Origin: Streptomyces sp. NBC_01298
GTDB lineage: Bacteria > Actinomycetota > Actinomycetes > Streptomycetales > Streptomycetaceae
Assembly (NCBI RefSeq): GCF_035978755.1
Contig: NZ_CP108414.1
Coordinates: 3,534,001-3,598,000 of the forward strand
DNA length: 64,000 nt
Direction: 5' to 3'
The notes beneath the pieces were generated by a model, which was not told the origin of the DNA, did no database searches, and saw only the letters and a program-made list of their open reading frames with translations. The position numbers and the translations under genes were made by a program. Positions 35,116 through 43,794 of this stretch are shown piece by piece. Position 1 is the first letter of the stretch. Every line of letters starts with the position of its first letter.

Positions 35116-36356
35116 CACGCGTCCCTCCCCGCCGTGAGGGCAGACAGGGGCAGGGTCAGCCTGATCTGGGTCCCCGGACGCCCGCCGGGGCGGGCTCCGA
35201 TGTGGAGCCGGGCTCCGATCGCCGCCGCTCGCTCCGCCATGCCCAGCAGGCCGAAGCGGCCCGCGCCGGGCAGTGCTGCGAGGTCGACGCCGTCGGGGAG
35301 GCCCCGGCCGTCGTCCTCGATCACCAGCACCAGGCCCGCGGCGGCGTCCACGGCGGCCTCCACCGTGATCCGGGTCGCCCCCGCGTGCCGTCGGGCGTTC
35401 TCCACCGCCTCCCCCGCCACCGCCAGCAGGTGGCGGGCCACCGGGGCGGGCACCACCGGGAGGGTGCCGGTCACGCGCAGCTCAGCCGTGTCAGGGCCGA
35501 TCCGGGCCCGGAGTTCCGAGGCCAGGGACACCCCCGGCGCGTCCGGGTCCCGCCGCAGGTCGGTCAGTACGTCCCGGGACTCCGCCACCGCGCGGCGGGC
35601 CGCGCCCGACACCAGGGCGGCCTGGCGGCGCAGGGCCGTCGGATCCGTCGTGCGGGTCAGGGAGTCGGCGGCCAGGGCCAGGCCGTGCAGGGTCTTCGCG
35701 ACGGAGTCGTGGAGCTCGCGGGCCAGGTGGTCCCGTTCGGCTTGGACCGCCTCCGCCACCGCCAGGCGGGCTCGGGTCTCCAGCAGGGCCTGGCCGGCCG
35801 TTCCGAAGCGGAGGAGCAGGCCGCGCAGGGCGGCACCGGCCGCGCCCGCCAGGACGCAGAGCACCGCCAGCGTCAGGGCCTCGGCGACCACCGCCACCAC
35901 GGCCGCCTGGACCACCGCGTAGACCGCCGCGCCGGGCCGGCCGTAGACGATCCCGGCGAGCAGCGGAGTGCACACCGAGGCGAGGAGGAGCGGGGAGCCG
36001 GGGGTGGCCGTCAGGAACAGGAGTCCGCCGAAGAACGCCCAGTCGACCGCGAGCGGCCAGCGGTGACGCAGGAGCAGCGGTCCGAAGCGCTCCCAGTCGC
36101 GGAGCAGGACGTAGGAGAGGAGGAAGGTGAGCAGGACGGCGCCGCCCGCCAGGTGCGTCGGTGCGCCGGGTGGGGTGCGGCTGAGCACCACCGGCGTGGC
36201 GAGGGCGATCATCACCAGGCGGAAGGCGAAGACCTGGCGGCACAGCGCCCGCAGGGCGTTGACCTGGAGGGAGATCGGCAGCTTCACCGCGGGGCGCGGG
36301 GACGGCTGGTCCCGTGCGGCGGCGAAAGCCGTGACGTCGTCCAGCGAGACGGTCAT
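35115..36356 (-). CDS. Sensor histidine kinase (HisKA_3/NarX type) of the tad locus
   Basis: A 413-residue membrane kinase. Six or so hydrophobic segments lie between residues 40 and 185 (FRLVMIALATPVVL, LLTFLLSYVLL, LLLASVCTPLLAGIVYG, AVYAVVQAAVVAVVAEALTL). The HisKA_3 domain is HLARELHDSVAKTLHGLALA (His near 216). The HATPase_c domain has GEAVENARRHAG (N box), IEDDGRGLPDG (G1) and RFGLLGMAERAAAIGARL. Lacking a large external loop, it may sense membrane or intramembrane cues such as pilin accumulation. Coupled to the response regulator. Confidence 0.93.
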   Translation of the reverse strand: MTVSLDDVTAFAAARDQPSPRPAVKLPISLQVNALRALCRQVFAFRLVMIALATPVVLSRTPPGAPTHLAGGAVLLTFLLSYVLLRDWERFGPLLLRHRWPLAVDWAFFGGLLFLTATPGSPLLLASVCTPLLAGIVYGRPGAAVYAVVQAAVVAVVAEALTLAVLCVLAGAAGAALRGLLLRFGTAGQALLETRARLAVAEAVQAERDHLARELHDSVAKTLHGLALAADSLTRTTDPTALRRQAALVSGAARRAVAESRDVLTDLRRDPDAPGVSLASELRARIGPDTAELRVTGTLPVVPAPVARHLLAVAGEAVENARRHAGATRITVEAAVDAAAGLVLVIEDDGRGLPDGVDLAALPGAGRFGLLGMAERAAAIGARLHIGARPGGRPGTQIRLTLPLSALTAGRDA

Positions 36357-36359
36357 GGC

Positions 36360-37253
36360 TCAGCCGCCCCCGAACAGGGCGCCGAAGTCGACGTCGGCTC
36401 CGTAGATGAACCCGCCGATCAGCAGGATCATCGTGCCGGGCAGCATGAAGGTGGTGACCGCGAAGGTCGCCCGCGGGATGGCCTTGGCGGCCCGGCGGCG
36501 GGCGTTCTGGGCGTCCGTGCGGCGCATGTCCTCGGCGATGGCGATCAGGGTGTCGACGATCGGGGAGCCCAGTTCCTCGCCCTGCTGGAGGGCGGTGACG
36601 AACTGCGCCACCTGCTCGGAGTCGTTGCGCCTGCGCAGCTCGTCGAAGGCCTGGCGGCGGCTGACGCCCATGGTCATCTGTTGCAGGGTGATCCGGATCT
36701 CGTCGGACCAGGGGCCCTCGTACTTGTCCGCGACCCGTTCCAGCGCCGGCCGGAAGCCGATCCCGGCGCTGACGACCACCGCCAGGACGTCCAGGAAGTC
36801 GGGCAGGGTCCGCTCGATGTGGTCGCGGCGGATCCGGATCGCCGACCAGAGGCCCGCCTCGATCCAGAACAGGCCGAAGGCGACCATGAGGAGGGCGAGG
36901 ATCAGCTGCCCGTTGATCAGCATGGCGAAGGCGCCGACGCCGCCGAGGAAGGCGTAGACCGCGCGGCGTGCGGCGTAGCGGTCGATGGTGAGGCCGGAGG
37001 GGTTGCCCGCCGTGTCGATCTGGCGGCGCTTGCGGTCCACCCGGTCCGGGCCCATCAGGCGCAGTATCAGCGGCGCGTACCGGATTCCGGCGCGGTCGAT
37101 GAGCGAGCCGACGGCCGTCGTACGGGTGGCGCCGACCTCCAGGGCCAGCATCAGGTCGCTGGGAAGCTTGGTTTCGGAGCGGTAGAGCCGGATGCCGTGG
37201 AAGATGCCGAAGACCGACAGGGCGAAGGCCAGGGCCAGGAGCAGCGCGATCAT
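36360..37253 (-). CDS. tadC: TadC-type inner-membrane platform protein (T2SSF)
   Basis: A 297-residue polytopic protein from ATG 37253. The T2SSF core has FLDVLAVVVSAGIGFRPALE, then QQMTMGVSRRQAFDELRRRN, then VAQFVTALQQGEELGSPIVD. TM helices lie near the N-terminus, around residues 100-135 and at the C-terminus. With TadB it forms the platform on which the TadA ATPase drives pilus polymerisation. It lies 10 bases after the TadB stop. Confidence 0.92.
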   Translation of the reverse strand: MIALLLALAFALSVFGIFHGIRLYRSETKLPSDLMLALEVGATRTTAVGSLIDRAGIRYAPLILRLMGPDRVDRKRRQIDTAGNPSGLTIDRYAARRAVYAFLGGVGAFAMLINGQLILALLMVAFGLFWIEAGLWSAIRIRRDHIERTLPDFLDVLAVVVSAGIGFRPALERVADKYEGPWSDEIRITLQQMTMGVSRRQAFDELRRRNDSEQVAQFVTALQQGEELGSPIVDTLIAIAEDMRRTDAQNARRRAAKAIPRATFAVTTFMLPGTMILLIGGFIYGADVDFGALFGGG

Positions 37254-37263
37254 TCCGGCCTCC

Positions 37264-38202
37264 TCAGACGGCGATCTTGGTCAGGCGGCGGATGAAGAGG
37301 AAGCCGAGCGCGAAGAGCCCCAGGGCGACCAGGACTGCGGTCTGGCCGATGACGGACCCCGTCATGCGGTCCAGGGCGCCCGGCATCATCGCGTCCACCA
37401 GGAGCAGCGAGCCGACGCCCATGACCGGTACCAGGTAGGCCGTGGCCGTCACCTGGGAGAGTTGGGTACGGACTTCACGGCGGGTTTCCTTGCGCTGTTC
37501 CAGCGTCACCGTGAGGTTGCGCAGGCTGCCCACGATCGCGCCGCCCGCGCGGGCGGACAGGACGAGGGTGGCGACGAGGACGACCAGTTCCCGGGAGGGC
37601 AGCCGCTGCTCGATCTCGCTCAGGGCCTCCTCCATGGAGTGGCCCACGGCGAGCCGGTCGGCCACCCGGGCCAGCTCCTCGCCGGCCGGTGCCTCCAGTT
37701 CCTCGGCGGCCATGCCGATGGCGGTGCGCAGGGCCAGGCCGGCCTGGGTGGCGTTGGCGAGGATCCGGGCCAGGTCGGGGAGCTGGTTGATGAACCGCTC
37801 GGTGCGGCGCGTCCGCTGCCAGTTGAGGAAGGCGTTGGCCCCCCACAGGGCGATCAGGCCGGCCACCGGCCCGAAGAACGGTGCCAGGAAGGAACCCGCC
37901 ACCAGCCAGATCCCGGCGACCGTGGCCAGCATGTAGACGAAGTACTCGCCGACGCTGAGGTCCAGGCCGGTCACCGCGAGCTTGCTCTCGATGCCGAGGC
38001 CCAGCCTGGTCCTGCGCAGGCGCCGGTCCAGGCCGCGGAAGCGGCGCCTGCGGCCGAGGGGTTCGGGCAGGCCGCTCGCCGAGAGCCGCTCGATGAGCGC
38101 GGCGCGCTGGGCGCGGCCGGTGGCGTAGGCGTGGATGCCGAGGACCGCCAGCACGCAGGTCAGCAGCGTGGCGCCGAGGGTGAGGGAGATCAGTGGGTTC
38201 AC
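37264..38202 (-). CDS. tadB: TadB-type inner-membrane platform protein (T2SSF)
   Basis: A 312-residue protein from GTG 38202, overlapping the TadA stop by 4 bases. An N-terminal TM helix is followed by a basic cytosolic segment (RRRRFRGLDRRLRRTRLG), a TM pair and the T2SSF domain (INQLPDLARILANATQAGLA, LRTAIGMAAEELEAPAGEEL, LVATLVLSARAGGAIVGSL). Two C-terminal TM helices follow. It partners TadC in the pilus motor platform. Confidence 0.92.
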   Translation of the reverse strand: MNPLISLTLGATLLTCVLAVLGIHAYATGRAQRAALIERLSASGLPEPLGRRRRFRGLDRRLRRTRLGLGIESKLAVTGLDLSVGEYFVYMLATVAGIWLVAGSFLAPFFGPVAGLIALWGANAFLNWQRTRRTERFINQLPDLARILANATQAGLALRTAIGMAAEELEAPAGEELARVADRLAVGHSMEEALSEIEQRLPSRELVVLVATLVLSARAGGAIVGSLRNLTVTLEQRKETRREVRTQLSQVTATAYLVPVMGVGSLLLVDAMMPGALDRMTGSVIGQTAVLVALGLFALGFLFIRRLTKIAV

Positions 38203-39587
38203 AGGGCATTCCGGGTGATGCGGCCGGTGCGGGGGTCGGGGAGGGGGAGGGGGCCAGTGAGCGGGTCGGTGAAGGGGGCGTCCGCCGGTGCGACCCCGAA
38301 GGCCTGCGGGATCGGCTGGTTGTTCATGTAGAGGCGGTCCGCGAGCCAGCGCGGCAGCGGGTAGTACTCGAAGCGGCCGTGGACGCGGCCGTCCGGTCCC
38401 ATGGGCTGGGCGGCGAAGCGGCAGACCGTCGTGATGCGGAAGGGCTCGCGGCCGTGCGAGTCGAGGAGGGAGATCTCGGTGATGCGGCGGGCGCCGTCGC
38501 CGAAGCGGGTGAGCTGGACGATGATGTTCACGGCGCTGTTGATCTGGTCCTGGAGCGCCTCGAAGGGGACCTCCACCTCCGACATCGAGGCGAGGGTCTG
38601 CAGGCGCATCAGGGCGTCGATGGCGCTGTTCGCGTGGACCGTGGCGAGCGACCCGTCGTGGCCGGTGGACATCGCCTGGAGCATGTCGAGCGTCTCGCCG
38701 CCGCGGACCTCGCCGACGATGATGCGGTCGGGGCGCATGCGCAGGGAGTTGCGGACCAGGTCGCGGATGGTGATCTGGCCCTTGCCCTCCACGTTGGCGG
38801 GGCGGGATTCGAGCCGGATGACGTGCGCCTGCTGGAGCTGGAGCTCGGCGGAGTCCTCAATGGTGATGATGCGCTCGCCCTCGGGGATGAGTCCGGAGAG
38901 GGCGTTGAGGAGGGTGGTCTTCCCGGTGCCGGTGGCGCCGGAGACGATCACGTTCAGTTTGGCCGTCACCAGGCCCGACAGGAGCAGGAGCATCTGCTCG
39001 TCGAGGGAGCCCAGGCCGATCATCTCGTGCAGGGTGAAGGCGCGGGGGAAGCGGCGGATCGTGAGGGTGGCGCCGGTCAGGGAGAGCGGCGGGATGATCA
39101 CGTTGACGCGCTCGCCGCTGGGCAGGCGGGCGTCGACCATCGGATTGGCCTCGTCCACACGGCGGTTGACCGTGGAGACGATGCGCTCGATGGTCTGCAT
39201 CAGCTGCTCGTGCGAGGCGAAGCGGAGCGGGAGCTGCTCCACGCGGCCGGAGCGCTCCACGAAGATCTGGTCGGGGCCGTTGACCATGATCTCGGAGATG
39301 GTGGGGTCTTCGAGGAGCGGTTCGAGCACGCCGAGGCCGAGGGCCTCGTCCACGACGCGGCGGATGAGCTGGGCACGCTCGACGGTGGAGAGGACCGGCC
39401 CCTCGCGGCTGATGATGTGGCCGAGTACGCGCTCCAGGCGCGCGCGGCGCTCGGCGGGCGCGAGCGCGGACATCTCGGCGAGGTCGATCTCCTCGAGCAG
39501 CTTGGCGCGGTACGAGGAGACCAGGCGGCCGTCCTCGCGCGGATTGTGCCGCTCGTCGGGGGTGTTGACCCTGGAACGCAGGCTCAT
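38199..39587 (-). CDS. tadA: TadA/CpaF-type pilus assembly ATPase
   Basis: A 462-residue cytosolic ATPase. The N-terminal part (ERAQLIRRVVDEALGLGVLE, ISEIMVNGPDQIFVERSG) precedes a Walker A motif VSGATGTGKTTLLNALSG (about residue 215). ITIEDSAELQLQ supplies the Asp box, MRPDRIIVGEVRGGETLDML the Walker B, and GSLATVHANSAIDAL the His box. It powers assembly of the Flp pilus through TadB and TadC. It overlaps neighbours on both sides by 4 bases, placing it mid-operon. Confidence 0.96.
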   Translation of the reverse strand: MSLRSRVNTPDERHNPREDGRLVSSYRAKLLEEIDLAEMSALAPAERRARLERVLGHIISREGPVLSTVERAQLIRRVVDEALGLGVLEPLLEDPTISEIMVNGPDQIFVERSGRVEQLPLRFASHEQLMQTIERIVSTVNRRVDEANPMVDARLPSGERVNVIIPPLSLTGATLTIRRFPRAFTLHEMIGLGSLDEQMLLLLSGLVTAKLNVIVSGATGTGKTTLLNALSGLIPEGERIITIEDSAELQLQQAHVIRLESRPANVEGKGQITIRDLVRNSLRMRPDRIIVGEVRGGETLDMLQAMSTGHDGSLATVHANSAIDALMRLQTLASMSEVEVPFEALQDQINSAVNIIVQLTRFGDGARRITEISLLDSHGREPFRITTVCRFAAQPMGPDGRVHGRFEYYPLPRWLADRLYMNNQPIPQAFGVAPADAPFTDPLTGPLPLPDPRTGRITRNAL

Positions 39588-40009
39588 GGTCCGTTCACCT
39601 CGGGGTCGTCGTTGGGCATGACGGCACTCCGGATGACCGGACGGTCGGCAACTCCGGGCACGATGGATTCGATCTGGAGGGTCACCGTCACCCGGACCGC
39701 GTCCCGGGTGCTGGCCACACTGATCTCCGCACCTCCCGCGAGACTCGGCCTGATCGCCTGCCTGCCGGCGTCGGCCCCCGCACCCGGATCGCGCGCCTCC
39801 ACGCGCGCCGCCGTACGAGCGGCGGTCTGGGCCTGCTGGGTCACGTAGGCGGCCCAGCCGAGCTGCATGCCGGCGAGACCCACCAGCAGCAGGATGGGGA
39901 GGAACCCGAGGTACTCCAGGGCGATTTCGCCCCTGTCGCGGTGGGCCGCGTCGCGCTGGCCGCGGCGGATGCCGCGGATGGCACGGATCCCGCTCCTGAT
40001 CCGGTTCAT
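39584..40009 (-). CDS. TadE-like minor pseudopilin
   Basis: A 141-residue protein from ATG 40009. The prepilin-like N-terminus HRDRGEIALEYLGFLPILLL (cleavage after Gly, Glu at +5, Tyr at +6) leads to one hydrophobic helix, then QQAQTAARTAARVEARDPGA and a beta-rich C-terminal part. TadE proteins are processed like Flp and support pilus assembly. The start codon follows the preceding gene's stop by one base. Confidence 0.88.
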   Translation of the reverse strand: MNRIRSGIRAIRGIRRGQRDAAHRDRGEIALEYLGFLPILLLVGLAGMQLGWAAYVTQQAQTAARTAARVEARDPGAGADAGRQAIRPSLAGGAEISVASTRDAVRVTVTLQIESIVPGVADRPVIRSAVMPNDDPEVNGP

Positions 40010-40010
40010 C

Positions 40011-40406
40011 TCACTCCTCCTCCTCGGCCGGGGAGCCGCCCGTGCCGGTGATGGGGACGCCGATGTTGAACCCGGGGAACAGGATCGGGAGGTTGAGACG
40101 GACCTCGGCCTTGTAGACGTTCCCCGATTTCCCGCAGGTCGCGCTCATGTTCCAGGCGCTGCCGATGTGCTCGCCCGCGGCCTCCTGGCACGCACCCGCT
40201 CCGTGCACCGCACCGGCCCGCGCCGCCTCGTCGGCGGCGTTTCCGGCCAGGGAGAAGGCGTAGCCGATCAGCACGCACTCCCACACCGCCACCACGGCCA
40301 GCAGGATGTAGGGCATCATGCCGACGAACTCGATCACGAGCTGCCCGTCGTCCCCCCGCTCCCGCCACCGGAACCGTCTGCGACCCGCCGCCCCTCGACC
40401 CGCCAC
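40011..40406 (-). CDS. Second TadE-like minor pseudopilin
   Basis: A 131-residue protein. GDDGQLVIEFVGMMPYILLA shows the Gly cleavage site with Glu at +5, followed by one TM helix and NAADEAARAGAVHGAGACQE. Two Cys in the external part (ACQEAAG, ATCGKSG) could pair. It ends in a run of Glu. It is the second pseudopilin of the operon, 3 bases after the CpaE-like gene. Confidence 0.86.
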   Translation of the reverse strand: MAGRGAAGRRRFRWRERGDDGQLVIEFVGMMPYILLAVVAVWECVLIGYAFSLAGNAADEAARAGAVHGAGACQEAAGEHIGSAWNMSATCGKSGNVYKAEVRLNLPILFPGFNIGVPITGTGGSPAEEEE

Positions 40407-40409
40407 CCC

Positions 40410-41738
40410 TCAGCCCTCCCGCCCGCGCCGCGACCACGGTCCGATGGCGCCCCGGTCGCCCCGGCCGCGCAGCCGGGCCACCGGCCCGGAGCCGCGTACG
40501 GCCAGGGCCGCGCCGGGCTCTGCGGCTGCCGGGGCGGCCTTGGTGGTCGGGGCTTCCTGGGTCTCCGGGGCGGTCAGCAGGCCCAGTTCGCCCGCCACCG
40601 TCCACAGGGCCTGCTTGACCGTCGAGCGGTTGTCGAGGTCCTGGACGCGGCCCGCGTCGACGACGGCCTGGAGTTCCTTGAAGGCCGCCGGTACGGGGGT
40701 GCGTACCGACCGGGTCTTGGTGATCTTCTCGATCAGCGCGGGCTGGATCTCGGTCTGCTTGGACCAGCGGTTGACGACCATCGTGGTCTCCTCGGCCTTC
40801 CTCACCTGGAGCCGTTCCCACATGCGGACCATGCGCTTGGCCGCCCGTACCGCGACCACGTCCGGGGTCGTGACCAGGACGGCCACGTCCGCGAGTTCCA
40901 CCGCGGCCGCGTTGGCGCCGGTCATCTGGGTGCCGCAGTCGATGACGACGAGCTCGTAGCGGGTGCGCAGGGCGGCGATCACGTGCCGGGCGGCCCGGTC
41001 GTCGACCTCCTCGCCGCGTTCCCCGTCGGCCGGGGCCAGGAGGAGCGCGAGGCCGGTGCGGTCGTCGTAGACGGCGTCCGACAGGACCCGCGGGGAGATG
41101 TCCTGGATGCCGGCGAGGTCGGCGATGGAGCGGCGGAACTGCACGTCGAGGTAGGAGCCGACGTCGCCGGCCTGGAGGTCCAGGTCGACCAGGGCCGTGC
41201 GCCGGCCCGCGGCCACCGCGGCGAGCGCGAACTGCACGGCCGCGAAGGTGGCTCCGACCCCGCCCTTGGCCCCGGTGACCGTGACCACCCTGCCGCCCGG
41301 GCCGCTGGGCAGTTCCGGGCCCCGGCCCAGGTGGCGGCGTACGCCCACGGACCACTGGGCGGCGGCCTGGACGCGGGCGGCGAGCTCCTCGTAGGCGAGG
41401 GGCAGGCCGATCAGGCCGCGGGCGCCGGAGTCCATGGCGGCGGAGAAGAGCGCGGGGCTCGCGTCGGAGGTGACGAGGACGACGCCGACGGCGGGGAAGC
41501 GCAGGGCGACCTCGCGGACGAGGTCCAGGACGGGGAGCGGACCGATCCGCTCGTGTACGAGGACCACCTCGGGCAGTTCGTCGATCGACTCGGCGGCGAG
41601 CCGGGCGAGCGTGTCGAGGAGGAAGGTGGAGTCGGGGACGGGGGCGGCCGGCTCGGCGCCCGGGAGCTGGCTGAGGAGGGTGGCGATGACGCGGGCGGAC
41701 TCCGGGTCGCCGACCGCGGGGAGGATGCGAGTGGTCAT
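40410..41738 (-). CDS. cpaE: CpaE/TadZ-like P-loop ATPase
   Basis: A 442-residue protein from ATG 41738. An N-terminal receiver-like domain (VVLVHERIGPLPVLDLVREV, VVLVTSDASPALFSAAMDSG) precedes a MinD/ParA-type ATPase with deviant Walker A VTVTGAKGGVGATFAAVQ, DLDLQAGDVGSYLDV and VVIDCGTQMTGAN. CpaE/TadZ proteins localise the pilus machine at the cell pole or membrane. The C-terminal 60 residues are an Ala/Pro/Arg-rich tail. It is in operon between CpaB and the pseudopilins. Confidence 0.92.
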   Translation of the reverse strand: MTTRILPAVGDPESARVIATLLSQLPGAEPAAPVPDSTFLLDTLARLAAESIDELPEVVLVHERIGPLPVLDLVREVALRFPAVGVVLVTSDASPALFSAAMDSGARGLIGLPLAYEELAARVQAAAQWSVGVRRHLGRGPELPSGPGGRVVTVTGAKGGVGATFAAVQFALAAVAAGRRTALVDLDLQAGDVGSYLDVQFRRSIADLAGIQDISPRVLSDAVYDDRTGLALLLAPADGERGEEVDDRAARHVIAALRTRYELVVIDCGTQMTGANAAAVELADVAVLVTTPDVVAVRAAKRMVRMWERLQVRKAEETTMVVNRWSKQTEIQPALIEKITKTRSVRTPVPAAFKELQAVVDAGRVQDLDNRSTVKQALWTVAGELGLLTAPETQEAPTTKAAPAAAEPGAALAVRGSGPVARLRGRGDRGAIGPWSRRGREG

Positions 41739-41745
41739 CGGCGCC

Positions 41746-42450
41746 TCACTTGTCCCCTTCGAGGGTGTAGAAGTGGTCGCCCGGGTTGGGCGCCGAGTTG
41801 GTGCCGGGGGCCACCAGGGCCAGGCGTACGTGCACCGCGAAGGACTCCGCGTAGGCGACGCGCTGGGTGTCCTTGGTGGACAGGGCGAAGGTGATCGGGA
41901 CGGCGTCGGTGGGGCTCTTCTTGTCCGCGTCCTTGGTGTCGAGCGGGGTGAGCTTGCCGACGTTGATGACGCGGGCGTTGGCCACCATGAGGACGGACAG
42001 GTCCGGGTCGGTGGGCTTCTTGGCCTTGTAGGTGCCGATGATGTTGACCTTGGCGCCGGGGGTGATCTTGCCCGCGACCCCCGTGGAGGCGTCGATCATG
42101 ATGGCGATCTCCTGCTCCCCGGCCTGGAGCTTCGGCTTGTCGACGAACATGTCGCTCTGGAGGAGCGAGCCCTTCTTCAGGGACGTGAGCGCCAGCTTGT
42201 CCCTGAGGACGGCCAGGTCGGTGACGGCGGTCCCGGACAGCCACCGCTTCGGGACCGTGACCTCCTCGAACTGGCCTGCCGCCAGCGGGGTGTACGGGGC
42301 TATGTCGCCCTTCACCCGGTAGGCGGTGACCTCGTTGCCGACCTTGGAGTTGACGTCGCCCATCACCACGAGAACTCCGCCGAAGGCGGCGAGGGCGCAC
42401 AGGACCGACAGGATCAGCAGGATGACGCCGCGGCGCTGGCGTGAGTTCAT
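41746..42450 (-). CDS. cpaB: CpaB/RcpC-like Flp pilus assembly protein (SAF domain)
   Basis: A 234-residue protein from ATG 42450. One N-terminal TM helix (ILLILSVLCALAAFGGVLVV) is followed by a SAF domain: APYTPLAAGQFEEVTVPKRW, then KLALTSLKKGSLLQSDMFVD. The conserved MIDASTGVAGKITPGAKVN comes next, then LVMVANARVINVG. It sits on the outer face of the membrane and may gate or align the pilus. In Gram-negatives it works with the RcpA secretin, which is absent here as expected. Confidence 0.9.
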   Translation of the reverse strand: MNSRQRRGVILLILSVLCALAAFGGVLVVMGDVNSKVGNEVTAYRVKGDIAPYTPLAAGQFEEVTVPKRWLSGTAVTDLAVLRDKLALTSLKKGSLLQSDMFVDKPKLQAGEQEIAIMIDASTGVAGKITPGAKVNIIGTYKAKKPTDPDLSVLMVANARVINVGKLTPLDTKDADKKSPTDAVPITFALSTKDTQRVAYAESFAVHVRLALVAPGTNSAPNPGDHFYTLEGDK

Positions 42451-42489
42451 GGCCGTCTTACCTCGCCGTTCTTCATTCGTTCGGGCCGG

Positions 42490-43431
42490 TCAGTGTCTGG
42501 ATCTGGATCTGGGACGGAGCCGCGCCGATGCGGCGGGCGCCGATGGGGCGGGCGCCGACGCCGTCGGCGGCGGGGCCGCCGGTGCGAGGAGCGGGGCGGC
42601 GCAGAAGCCGCAGCGGTCGCCGATGAGTTCGAAGCCGCACCAGCGGCATTCCTCGCGGCGGACCGAGGCGACGAGCTGGTAGAGCACCGAGGGGTCCGGG
42701 ATGGCGGCCGCGAACTCCACCAGCTTCGGCGTGGCCCACCAGGCGGCCGAGTCGGCGGGCAGCGGGTTCTCCATGACGCCCTGGACCCGCCAGGCGGGGG
42801 CCAGGTCGGAGGCCACCCAGTCGGAGGTGAGCTGGCCGCGGGCGAAGGTGAGGTGGGTGGCGAAGTCGGGGCCCGGGGGGAGCGTGGCGCCGCCGCCGTG
42901 GGTTCCGCCGGAGCCCGAGCCCAGTTTGACCAGGTGCGGGGCCGGGTGGGCCAGTACGGCGAACTGGGCGTTCGGGGACCAGGACCTGGCGTGCGCCTTC
43001 AGCCCGACCGGCACCCGGTCCAGCTTGGCGACCGAGCCGAGCAGGGCGCCCGCGTAGATGTAGTGCGCGAGCAGGCGGGCGGCGGAGGCGAGCACTCCGG
43101 GGCTGAAGTCGCAGACGCTGAGCTGGCGCAGCTGACGCACCAGCAGGGCGAATCCCAGCGGCGGGAGATCGACGTCGACGAGCGCGATCCGGTCGGTTTC
43201 CAGGATGGCCCGGACGGTGTGCAGGCGGCGGACGGCGGAGACGCGGAGCCAGGTCGGTACGAGGACCACCAGGTGGCCGTGGCGCTCCAGCAGGCCGGCC
43301 GTCTGGGCGAGCGCGCCCTCGAGGTCGAGCTCCTCGGGCGGCGGGAGTACGGCGGCGGCCGGGGTGTGCCGGTCCGGGGCCGGCAGCACCAGATCGGCGC
43401 TGGTGACAGCAATGGCGATCGGCACGCGCAT
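42490..43431 (-). CDS. Unrecognised protein with C-terminal zinc-ribbon motif, head of the tad operon
   Basis: About 313 residues from ATG 43431; ATG 43488 is an alternative, but the spacing and GGGTGA favour 43431. The body (RVPIAIAVTSADLVLPAPDR, GHLVVLVPTWLRVSAVRRLH, ALVDVDLPPLGFALLVRQLR) resembles an alpha/beta nucleotide-binding or ParA-like fold without a P-loop. A CxxC-x8-CxxC ribbon, CRWCGFELIGDRCGFCAAP, lies near residue 285, followed by an Ala/Pro/Ser/Arg tail. It is 39 bases upstream of cpaB in the same direction and is likely a tad-locus component. I cannot name its function. Confidence 0.65.
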   Translation of the reverse strand: MRVPIAIAVTSADLVLPAPDRHTPAAAVLPPPEELDLEGALAQTAGLLERHGHLVVLVPTWLRVSAVRRLHTVRAILETDRIALVDVDLPPLGFALLVRQLRQLSVCDFSPGVLASAARLLAHYIYAGALLGSVAKLDRVPVGLKAHARSWSPNAQFAVLAHPAPHLVKLGSGSGGTHGGGATLPPGPDFATHLTFARGQLTSDWVASDLAPAWRVQGVMENPLPADSAAWWATPKLVEFAAAIPDPSVLYQLVASVRREECRWCGFELIGDRCGFCAAPLLAPAAPPPTASAPAPSAPAASARLRPRSRSRH

Positions 43432-43689
43432 CCCCCCGTTCACCCGGACGTCCACGGGCGTTCCCCTGACCGCGGCGGGTGCGCGCATGCTGCGCGACCG
43501 CAAACGATCAACACCCTTCCCCCTTGCCCCAGCACCATATCCACGTCCTTCCTGACAGGGCAGGGCCTTGCGCATTCCCGTGCCACGGGCACGTGTCACG
43601 GAGGGCGGGAAAATCCGGACAAGAAGGATCGCAAGTCGACGGTCAGGTCGATCAGTTCAAGCCATATCGCAAACACTCTTGACATGGAC

Positions 43690-43705
43690 ATTGGACTAGA
43701 CCAAC
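43690..43705. promoter_or_regulatory. DasR-responsive-element-like site before the chitinase
   Basis: ATTGGACTAGACCAAC matches the dre consensus ACTGGTCTAGACCAGT at 12 of 16 positions, keeping the core TGG.CTAGACCA. It is 90 bases upstream of the chitinase start, between that gene and the divergent tad operon. Confidence 0.6.
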
Positions 43706-43794
43706 TTGGCTGCGGGGCACCCCACTTGCCCCGGACTTGCCGCGCAACCCGTTCTGACGCGTTCTCACTTCCCCACTCCCCCCACGGAGCCCAC

